Positions 1-5,529 of a stretch of DNA of 12,242 nt are shown in pieces. The notes under the pieces were generated by a model. That model ran no database searches, was not told where the DNA came from, and was given only the letters and a program-made list of their open reading frames with translations. Both the position numbers and the translations under genes were made by a program. How positions within the stretch are numbered: the stretch's first letter is position 1; each line of letters begins with the position of its first letter. The stretch is from Cyanobacteriota bacterium (GTDB lineage: Bacteria > Cyanobacteriota > Cyanobacteriia > SKYG9): contig JANWZG010000064.1 of NCBI GenBank assembly GCA_025054735.1, positions 1 through 12,242 on the forward strand, given 5' to 3'.

Positions 1-390
1 GGCTAATCGGGGAAACAGTGTATAAATCTCTTGCTTCAGATTATGGAGAGGTTCGTCTCGAATAAATGCACCCATCTCTAGATTTTCATCAACGCTCAAT
101 GAGCGGAACACGTTAGCAATTTGTGGCACATACCCCATGCCAAGTTGCACAATCTGGTTGGGTCTCAGCCCAGTAATAGTCTGTCCCTTAAAGGTAATAG
201 TGCCACGATGGGGAGCAAGCAGGCCAAAAATTGTCTTTGCCAATGTAGACTTCCCAGCGCCGTTAGGGCCAATCACAACGACAAGTTCTCGAGGATACAC
301 CCTAAAGTTCACACCCTGCAAAATGTCTAGATCCTTGACATACCCAGCGTAGACATCTTGAACATCTAGAAGCGGAACATGATCGTCCAT
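1..390 (-). CDS. natE: ABC transporter ATP-binding protein, NatE/LivF type (partial, N-terminal 130 residues)
   Basis: This is the ATPase subunit of an importer of the branched-chain/neutral amino-acid (HAAT) family. It would power uptake at the inner face of the plasma membrane, paired with a second ATPase and two permeases that are not in the window. The reading frame starts at the ATG complementary to 388-390 and is open to the left edge. Visible motifs are Walker A GPNGAGKST at residues 41-49 and the Q-loop Gln90 in YVPQIANVF. The LSGGQ signature and Walker B lie beyond the edge. The stretches VYAGYVKDLDILQGVNF and AKTIFGLLAPHRGTI resemble cyanobacterial NatE (N-I neutral amino-acid permease) more than UrtE, as I recall those sequences. 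The Shine-Dalgarno sequence is weak. The family call is firm; the NatE label and the substrate are inferred. Confidence 0.8.
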   Translation of the reverse strand, partial: MDDHVPLLDVQDVYAGYVKDLDILQGVNFRVYPRELVVVIGPNGAGKSTLAKTIFGLLAPHRGTITFKGQTITGLRPNQIVQLGMGYVPQIANVFRSLSVDENLEMGAFIRDEPLHNLKQEIYTLFPRLA

Positions 391-680
391 TCAGCAGTGA
401 CCCTAAAGCTACGATAACAATGTTAAATCCGTCTTAATTCTAATATGGACAATGGCAGCGCCCCTAGGCAAAGAAAAATGGGGGCAATGCCCCTCTAACG
501 ACTAAAAAATTCTCGGGGTAGTATAGTAACGATACACAAATGATTAAACGCAACTGATCTTCAACATCATTAGTTTTTCCAAAAGTCGCTAGATTAGTGA
601 TTCGTTAACTTAGTGACTTAAATTATTAGATGTAGGGTGGTTGACTTTGCCTGGGGCATAGATTAGGGGGTTACGGGTGC
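391..680. promoter_or_regulatory. Divergent spacer between natE-like gene and phytoene-synthase-like gene
   Basis: This non-coding 290-bp stretch must hold the promoters of both flanking genes, which point away from each other. It contains a GC hairpin with a T-rich tail on the minus strand (listed separately). It also has two direct copies of TTAGTGA (594-600 and 610-616), 16 nt apart, within an AT-rich tract. A purine-rich AGGGGG at 665-670, 10 nt before the GTG at 681, is the likely ribosome binding site for the rightward gene. I could not assign convincing -35/-10 pairs. Confidence 0.4.
470..493 (-). terminator. Terminator-like hairpin in the natE-side leader
   Basis: Read on the minus strand, GGGGC-ATT-GCCCC (complement of 481-493) forms an all-GC 5-bp stem with a 3-nt loop. 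It is followed at once by a T-rich tail, CATTTTTCTTT (complement of 470-480). No minus-strand gene ends here. If natE transcription starts to the right of 493, the hairpin lies in its 5' leader about 90 nt before the ATG and could act as an attenuator. The stem is short, so a chance structure is possible. Confidence 0.3.
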
Positions 681-1562
681 GTGTCTACTGAAACTATTTC
701 CAACTTGGTTGGGTCTTCTCAGTGTCATGCTGTCACTAGCGATTCACTCAAGGATGATGATAACGCTGCTTGGGTTTTATGGGTGGACTTACCTGCTCGC
801 TTAGAATGGATTGAGCGCATGAGCTGGGTGCGCTTGGTTGATCGCCTGGCCGAGAGCGAGCTAGTTGATGGTCATGATACAGGATTTCAGGTCTTTCGCA
901 AGAGCTGGAAGCATCTATTGAGTACAGGGCAAGTTAGACCGGAGGGTGATTATCAAGGAATCTTGACTAAAGTTCATAGCCGTTGGTTCCAGGGTAGTCA
1001 GTGGGATATTGCATCTATTCAAGCCTGGGATCGCTATGTGGATGCAATCGCCGTCTATCACCAGCCAGGTTTGACGATCGCAACCTTGAATGAACACGAA
1101 GACATGCTGCAGCGATTAGCTGGATCCTTCAGTCAAGTTCTCCCCTATTTACCCACAGCCTATCGTGACGCGATTTTTCACTTTGGTGCCCTAGACCAGT
1201 TCTATAATAATCTTCGAGACCTGGCAGAAGATGCTAGTCGTGGTATCTGCTATTTGCCAACGGGTTTGCTGCAGCAGTATGGCCTCACTCGACAAAATAT
1301 CCTAACAGCAGACTGTTGTCACACATTAGGCTATCAACGCTTCATGCAGTTTTGGTTAGATGAGTATCTACCATGTTTACGTCAGCAGGTTAGAGAGTTA
1401 GTAGTTGCCCACGATCTACCCCCATCCTGGAAGCTACTGCGAGACTGGTCACTTCAGCGGTATGACCGCATTGAGCGGGTCTTTCGTCAATGTGAATATG
1501 ATTATGTCGAATTCCCAAAAATCTATTGGGCAGAGGTGCGCCATTATTTAGGCAAGACTTAG
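681..1562 (+). CDS. Squalene/phytoene synthase family protein, divergent
   Basis: The 293-residue protein matches the all-helical trans-prenyl (head-to-head) synthase fold, which joins two prenyl diphosphates in carotenoid or hopanoid synthesis. The clearest match is residues 173-201 (QFYNNLRDLAEDASRG, then YLPTGLLQQYGL), equivalent to the LTNILRDVGEDARRG...YLP region of phytoene synthase. The second Asp-rich motif, DLAED, is intact at 180-184. Residues 217-236 and the C-terminal part (250-290) also follow the family layout. The first motif, normally DELVD, reads SELVD (59-63), so its leading Asp is Ser. Length is near the usual ~300. The start is GTG, preceded by AGGGGG 10 nt upstream, and an in-frame stop just upstream rules out a longer form. 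It is too divergent to call CrtB or HpnC/D. It may be a paralogue with a changed substrate or no catalysis. No isoprenoid genes adjoin it. Confidence 0.65.
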   Translation: MSTETISNLVGSSQCHAVTSDSLKDDDNAAWVLWVDLPARLEWIERMSWVRLVDRLAESELVDGHDTGFQVFRKSWKHLLSTGQVRPEGDYQGILTKVHSRWFQGSQWDIASIQAWDRYVDAIAVYHQPGLTIATLNEHEDMLQRLAGSFSQVLPYLPTAYRDAIFHFGALDQFYNNLRDLAEDASRGICYLPTGLLQQYGLTRQNILTADCCHTLGYQRFMQFWLDEYLPCLRQQVRELVVAHDLPPSWKLLRDWSLQRYDRIERVFRQCEYDYVEFPKIYWAEVRHYLGKT

Positions 1563-1581
1563 GTTTGCCAGAGCTAAGTCT
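1555..1581. terminator. Shared stem-loop between convergent genes
   Basis: AGACTTAG (1555-1562) and CTAAGTCT (1574-1581) are perfect 8-bp inverted arms around an 11-nt loop. The left arm carries the TAG stop of the plus-strand gene (1560-1562), and the right arm carries most of the fmt stop (complement of 1580-1582). The position suggests a bidirectional terminator or 3'-end stabiliser for both mRNAs. Neither side has a proper U tract, so intrinsic termination is uncertain. Confidence 0.4.
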
Positions 1582-2593
1582 ATGGACATGGCACTCGCTG
1601 TTCAAACTGGTCACCGCTTGTTAGCCGACTGCCGTTAACAAAATCCCATCCTGACTGGGGTCGTTTTCCGGCGGGTTGTACCTCTCGTAGGAGCAAATAT
1701 CCACTACCAGTCTGCACGACAGGGCCATACCCTTTGATTAGGGTAACAACTGTCCCTGGTGTTACTGGTTCTAGGATAGGGACTTTTTCTAGCAGTGGTT
1801 GATACTCTGGCGGCAAGGAGAGGGTTAGATTTGGATCCAAGGGTAACGTTGCGGTGATTTTAATATCACTACCCTGTAGCCTTGTCACACAAGAAGGATA
1901 AAAGCCCCGCACTTGGTTGTGCAAAGCAATAGCCGATCGCGTCCAGTCTAGATAATAGTCATGTTTTTGAATCAATGGAGCATAGGTAGCCCGGTCGTGA
2001 TCCTGAGGAATAGGTTGTATAGAGCCAGCTTGAAGCTGCTTGAGGGTATTTACCAATAGATCAGCACTGATGGCAGCTAGACGCTCTGAGAGATCTTGAG
2101 CATTGTCTAGAAGAGAGATTGGGGTTGTCATTGTCAGTAATATGTCCCCCGTATCCATACCCGCATCCATCAACATGGTCGTCACGCCTGTTTCCACTTC
2201 ACCGTGGTACAAACTCCATTGGATAGGAGCAGCCCCTCGATAGTAAGGCAAGATTGAGCCATGGGCATTAATACATCCCAAGCGAGGCATATCAAGAATT
2301 TGCTGAGAGAGAATTTGACCATACGCCACTACCACAAAGGCATCTGCGTTCGTAGCAGCGAGGTTTGCTAGTGTGATTTCATCCCGTTTGATGCGTTGAG
2401 GCTGCCAAACGGGGATATGATGGCGATCTGCTACAACTTTCACTGGTGAGGGCAGCAGGGTGTTACCTCGTCCCCGGCGCTTGTCTGGCTGTGTAACAAC
2501 AGCAATAACTGTCATCTCTGGGTGGTTGAGCAACGTTTCTAGACTGGGGACTGCAAATTGTGGAGTACCGAAAAAGACTAGTCTTATGCCCAT
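1580..2593 (-). CDS. fmt: Methionyl-tRNA formyltransferase
   Basis: The enzyme transfers the formyl group of 10-formyl-tetrahydrofolate to Met-tRNAfMet in the cytosol, giving the initiator tRNA for bacterial translation. The 337-residue length is normal (E. coli 315). The N-terminal Rossmann-like domain begins [19 protein letters not shown]. The folate-binding and catalytic block is [21 protein letters not shown], followed by [17 protein letters not shown]. Asn109, His111 and Asp147 correspond to the catalytic Asn108/His110/Asp146 of the E. coli enzyme. The C-terminal OB-like tRNA-binding domain (about 220-337) includes [26 protein letters not shown]. The ATG (complement of 2591-2593) gives the standard N-terminus, although no strong Shine-Dalgarno precedes it. 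The gene converges on the phytoene-synthase-like gene with a 17-bp gap. Usual partners such as def or rsmB are absent. Confidence 0.97.
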   Translation of the reverse strand: MGIRLVFFGTPQFAVPSLETLLNHPEMTVIAVVTQPDKRRGRGNTLLPSPVKVVADRHHIPVWQPQRIKRDEITLANLAATNADAFVVVAYGQILSQQILDMPRLGCINAHGSILPYYRGAAPIQWSLYHGEVETGVTTMLMDAGMDTGDILLTMTTPISLLDNAQDLSERLAAISADLLVNTLKQLQAGSIQPIPQDHDRATYAPLIQKHDYYLDWTRSAIALHNQVRGFYPSCVTRLQGSDIKITATLPLDPNLTLSLPPEYQPLLEKVPILEPVTPGTVVTLIKGYGPVVQTGSGYLLLREVQPAGKRPQSGWDFVNGSRLTSGDQFEQRVPCP

Positions 2594-2634
2594 AACCGAT
2601 ATCTAGTGATTGGTGCCGGTCTTACCACAATTCC

Positions 2635-2650
2635 CAGACAATGCTGTCTG
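2635..2650. repeat. Inverted repeat in fmt upstream region
   Basis: CAGACA-ATGC-TGTCTG has 6-bp perfect arms and a 4-nt loop, and starts 42 bp upstream of the fmt start codon. It could be a small hairpin in the fmt leader or an operator half-site pair. Arms of this length arise by chance in a sequence of this size, so only the placement supports it. Confidence 0.25.
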
Positions 2651-2714
2651 CTTTCGTAACCCACGTGATTAGATAGCCGATCGCACGTCCCGCAGATGCC
2701 AACAGATTGCCTTC

Positions 2715-2747
2715 TCTATGAAGTTAAGACTCTATGGGAGTTAAGAC
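2715..2747. repeat. Imperfect tandem duplication, 16 + 17 nt
   Basis: Two abutting copies lie downstream of the CobW-type gene and about 120 bp upstream of fmt. They are TCTATGAAGTTAAGAC (2715-2730) and TCTATGGGAGTTAAGAC (2731-2747), differing by one inserted G and one A/G change. The pair may be a replication-slippage duplication or a tandem binding site in the fmt promoter region. Confidence 0.5.
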
Positions 2748-2791
2748 CTAGAACACCCGTACTTGCAGTGACAAGACAACAACCATTACAG

Positions 2792-3889
2792 CTAGTCACA
2801 CAAACAGGCTTCTAACTGAGTTAGCAACTGATGGTGGTCAAGATTCTGACCAATCAATACTAGTTGATTTTTAGGATCACTTGTCCAGTCTTCATCATCT
2901 AGGGAGAATCGCTTGCCGCTCAGGTGAAAGATATGTCGCCGGGGACTTTCATCAAACCACAGGATGCCCTTAGCGCGAAATACGTTGGACTTGAGCTGGT
3001 TATCCAAAAAAGCCTGGAACTTGCGGATGGCAAAGGGACGATCGCTCTGGAATGATACGGATGTGAAGCCATCGTTTTCTAAGTGGTGAGAGTGAAAGTG
3101 GTGATCGTGGTCATGAACACAATGTCCATGGTCATGGTCACAGGCTGAGTGGTCATGGTGATCGTGCTCATGGTGGTGATGATCGTGGTCGTGGGTAGAG
3201 TGGTCAGTGCCCTTACCATTCGGTCGAAAATAACGATCAGACTCAAACAGCCCCACACTCAAAATCAAAGGCAATGGTACGTTACCTTTGATTGTGCGCA
3301 GGATACGGGCATCCGGCTTCACATCTCGAATCTTGGCCTCTAGCAGGTCTGCTTTAGCCTCATCCACTAAATCCACCTTGTTGAGTAAGATAATGTCACC
3401 ATAGGCAATCTGATTGTAGGCGGCTTCGCTATTAAACAGGTCTAGGCTGTAGTTTTCAGCATCTACTACAGTGACAATCGAGTCTAGCCGCGTCATATCT
3501 CGCAACTCTGTCCCCAAAAATGTCAGCGCCACAGGTAATGGATCAGCCAGCCCTGTAGTTTCCACCACTAGGTAATCTACCCGCTCTGGGCGCTCTAACA
3601 CTCGATAGACTGCATCCACTAGGTCACTATTGATGGTGCAGCAAATACAACCATTACTCAGTTCCACCATGTCGTTATCACTAGTAGTGACAATTAGCTC
3701 GTTGTCGATGCCAATTTCACCAAACTCATTCACGAGAACTGCCGTCCTTAACCCCTGCTGGTTAGTAAGAATGTGATTTAACAGGGTTGTTTTGCCACTT
3801 CCCAAAAAGCCTGTGATGATGGTAACTGGCATCCCGTGCTTTTCTGTCTCCATGGTTGGAACTACATCAGGAGTGATTGTGGATGGCAT
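2792..3889 (-). CDS. CobW/COG0523-family GTPase with His-rich metal-binding segment
   Basis: This is a G3E-family GTPase and probable metallochaperone, acting in the cytosol to deliver a metal (zinc in characterised ZNG1/ZigA-type members) to client proteins. In order: Walker A GFLGSGKT at 27-34; the family metal site CICC at 81-84; ETTG at 110-113 (Walker B region); guanine-specificity NKVD at 170-173; a His-rich linker with 21 His in residues 230-269 plus Cys250 and Cys257; and the C-terminal CobW_C domain (about 276-362). The 365-residue length is typical. I kept the first ATG; Met13 and Met20 are alternatives, Met20 lying just before the conserved PVTIITGFLG, and none has a good Shine-Dalgarno. 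No cobalamin genes are nearby, so a true CobW role is unlikely. The metal specificity is an inference. Confidence 0.9.
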   Translation of the reverse strand: MPSTITPDVVPTMETEKHGMPVTIITGFLGSGKTTLLNHILTNQQGLRTAVLVNEFGEIGIDNELIVTTSDNDMVELSNGCICCTINSDLVDAVYRVLERPERVDYLVVETTGLADPLPVALTFLGTELRDMTRLDSIVTVVDAENYSLDLFNSEAAYNQIAYGDIILLNKVDLVDEAKADLLEAKIRDVKPDARILRTIKGNVPLPLILSVGLFESDRYFRPNGKGTDHSTHDHDHHHHEHDHHDHSACDHDHGHCVHDHDHHFHSHHLENDGFTSVSFQSDRPFAIRKFQAFLDNQLKSNVFRAKGILWFDESPRRHIFHLSGKRFSLDDEDWTSDPKNQLVLIGQNLDHHQLLTQLEACLCD

Positions 3890-4097
3890 AGTCTGACACT
3901 CAGCAATAGGGTGGATTCATGATTGTCATTCTATCGCAACTCTCGATAGTGACATCTGGCTCAAGGCAATTCTCTAGCTAGATGCAGCTCTAAAGTGTCT
4001 CTCATTGCGATCCTGAATGTAGGCCATAGAGTCACTGATAGCTACTGCCCTAGTCATGTATTACTCTGAATGTTAATCACATGTGAGTGATGTTGCA
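3890..4097. other. Spacer between the DUF4168 gene and the CobW-type gene
   Basis: This 208-bp non-coding stretch carries the candidate CobW promoter/operator (listed separately). It also has a 10-bp palindrome TCTAGCTAGA at 3973-3982 and another, TCACATGTGA, at 4077-4086, just beyond the stop of the DUF4168 gene. Palindromes of 10 bp are expected by chance at this length. No Zur-box match was found. Confidence 0.3.
3928..3949 (-). promoter_or_regulatory. Candidate promoter -10 with overlapping operator for the CobW-type gene
   Basis: On the minus strand, TAGAAT (complement of 3928-3933) matches the -10 consensus at 5 of 6 positions and lies about 40 bp before the CobW-type start codon. An inverted repeat, CTATCG-N7-CGATAG (3931-3949), overlaps it and the spacer, as an operator would. 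No good -35 is visible. The arms are only 6 bp, so this is tentative. Confidence 0.25.
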
Positions 4098-4715
4098 TTA
4101 GCCGCCTCTGCGCTTGGGTTGAAGCAACTGCTGTTGTAAACGGATTAACTCAGCTTGAATGCGCTGTCGTAAGCCAGAATCTTCTTCTAGGCGGAGGGTG
4201 ATATCGTTAAAGCGGCTAACACTTAAACCACTACCTTCGACAATTCGTTTAGACTGATGACAAAAATCAGTAGCAATCAGGCGAATGTCTGCAGGCAAGC
4301 CATTGAGCGCTTGAGGAGGGTGGCAAACAATCATGGGAACGTTGTCTGTGCCCATAATTCGTTGAATTTCTGTGTAAGCGGTTTGCCGTAGCGGCTCCAT
4401 AGTCAATACGGAAGATGCATAGCGGCGCACCTCTTCGTCTGTAACTGGCCGATCTGGAGTTTGCGCTACGGTAATGGCCTGACGAGAGTTTGCATTCCAC
4501 AGGATTGGAGTTGCTTGATGGGCGCTAGCAGGCTCAATCACCAGGGTAATACCCGTGATTGCTAACAGGTGCAACATTAGCTTGACACTACTGCTAAAGG
4601 TGATGACCGACTGCTGAAATAATCTACAAAAGCCAGCGATCGTAGACATAGCTTGAGGAATGACTACAGCCCGATGCTTATCTCCTAACCAGCAACAATT
4701 CGCCCAGTTTGTCAT
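4098..4715 (-). CDS. DUF4168 domain-containing secreted protein
   Basis: Function is unknown; it is probably exported to the periplasm or thylakoid lumen. A signal peptide is visible: Lys46, then the hydrophobic run LMLHLLAITGITLVI, then a PASA-H signal-peptidase site after residue 65. The mature part starts with a short Gln/Thr stretch. The DUF4168 halves follow: VTDEEVRRYASSVLTMEPLRQTAYTEIQ (91-118) and LSVSRFNDITLRLEEDSGLRQRI (164-186), which are amphipathic and likely coiled-coil. Between them is a loop with two cysteines (131 and 152) that could form a disulfide after export. The tail is basic (KRRGG). The first ATG gives a long n-region; Met23 or Met47 could be the true start, and none has a clear Shine-Dalgarno. 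The neighbours do not suggest a role. Confidence 0.75.
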   Translation of the reverse strand: MTNWANCCWLGDKHRAVVIPQAMSTIAGFCRLFQQSVITFSSSVKLMLHLLAITGITLVIEPASAHQATPILWNANSRQAITVAQTPDRPVTDEEVRRYASSVLTMEPLRQTAYTEIQRIMGTDNVPMIVCHPPQALNGLPADIRLIATDFCHQSKRIVEGSGLSVSRFNDITLRLEEDSGLRQRIQAELIRLQQQLLQPKRRGG

Positions 4716-5215
4716 AAAGAAGAAACAGTGAAGTAGTTGTGACAGATCGAAAACTGTAACAATTCATGAGCCATCTAACGACTTATTGTATATTGAACTA
4801 TTTTTTCCAACCTATGTTCCCAAGCTCAAGGAGTTAGACTAGGTGTCTGCATTGGCTATATTTCAACTATGCTTCACCATGCCAAGATTTCAGCTTATCC
4901 CATCAAATCTTTCAAATGGGTTGAATTTACCTGACTTAGGGTTCATGTTCAACAGACAAATCAATTCCCTTGAGAACCGTGAACCTACCATAGCGTTGCA
5001 CTAATCGGTTAACCTAAATAACTGTGTTATCGGTAACGGTAGTAACAGCACTGCTTATGGTATGCCCTATGGAAGGAGCATAGTTATAGATTGGAGTCGT
5101 GATCAGCTCTGGTAAAGCATCATGAAGTGGCACAAGAGTTCTCAAAAGCAGTATGAATCGCAACAGACTTTCAGCCCATAGCACCCCTTTCATGTCTAGA
5201 ATCAGTAACTTTGTA

Positions 5216-5248
5216 GTACAAAAATCTACTTTTGTGATTTACATCACT
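5216..5248 (+). promoter_or_regulatory. CRP-type operator with adjacent NtcA-like motif
   Basis: TGTGA-TTTACA-TCACT at 5233-5248 matches the TGTGA-N6-TCACA consensus of CRP and cyanobacterial SyCRP1 at 9 of 10 defined bases. A match this good is expected about 0.1 times in a window this size. Its centre (5240.5) lies about 42 bp before 5282-5283, and TAACTT at 5271-5276 could serve as an extended-spaced -10, a class II activator layout. Just upstream, GTA-CAAAAATC-TAC (5216-5229) fits the NtcA GTA-N8-TAC pattern, but that short pattern occurs by chance a few times in 12 kb. The target would be the glycosyltransferase. Confidence 0.45.
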
Positions 5249-5266
5249 TTAAGGTTTGATAAATAG

Positions 5267-5287
5267 CCCTTAACTTGACCGAATACA
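5267..5287 (+). repeat. 21-nt segment repeated (20/21) inside the RNase J coding region
   Basis: This segment (CCCTTA, then A, then the core CTTGACCGAATACA) matches 8717-8737 at 20 of 21 positions, the single difference being A5273 versus G8723. The partner copy lies on the plus strand, antisense to rnj. An RNA made rightward across this leader would therefore be complementary to rnj mRNA, with 14 uninterrupted pairs plus 6 more beyond one mismatch. Confidence 0.6.
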
Positions 5288-5529
5288 TTAAGGACTCGAA
5301 AAGAACTGGAACCGCTAATTTTGTAGTGGCTTTTGCAGTGGCTTCTTTTGCAACAGCTAGCACAACTGTCTTGTGAGAGATATGTCAGCCCTATTATGGC
5401 CAAGTGTAGTAGCACCTATGTTTCAAGCTCTAGCTAGAGTCGTGCAACTGAGCGCATCTGATCGCAAAAGTCGGGAATGTTGAGCTGAATTCGTGATGAT
5501 TACGCTTGTAATGTACTGAGGTAGTAAGT

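Larger units (their letters stand above)
4716..5529. other. 814-bp non-coding region upstream of the glycosyltransferase
   Basis: No open frame of useful length and no tRNA- or known-ncRNA-like core is visible. It separates divergent genes (DUF4168 leftward, glycosyltransferase rightward), so it must contain both promoters. The left third has only small repeats, such as ATAAC-TGT-GTTAT at 5018-5030. The centre-right has a GTA-N8-TAC motif and a CRP-type site (5216-5248), then the 21-nt segment shared with RNase J (5267-5287). A GAGGT at 5518-5522 is the ribosome binding site of the glycosyltransferase. A long leader or a small RNA is possible. Confidence 0.5.

Noticed and set aside
521..535. 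Possible NtcA site in the natE upstream region
   Set aside because: The GTA and TAC triplets are nine bases apart, not the required eight.
3149..3343. Open frame and GTG/GGTCAT-rich repeats opposite the CobW-type gene
   Set aside because: The repetition is the complement of the His/Asp codons of the His-rich linker; the frame is a shadow of that gene.
3919..3940. Possible Zur box upstream of the CobW-type gene
   Set aside because: The halves match a TGATAAT-N-ATTATCA type consensus at too few positions.
5428..5439. 12-bp palindrome CTCTAGCTAGAG upstream of the glycosyltransferase
   Set aside because: About three perfect 12-bp palindromes are expected by chance in this window; the resemblance to the rnj palindrome core is only partial.
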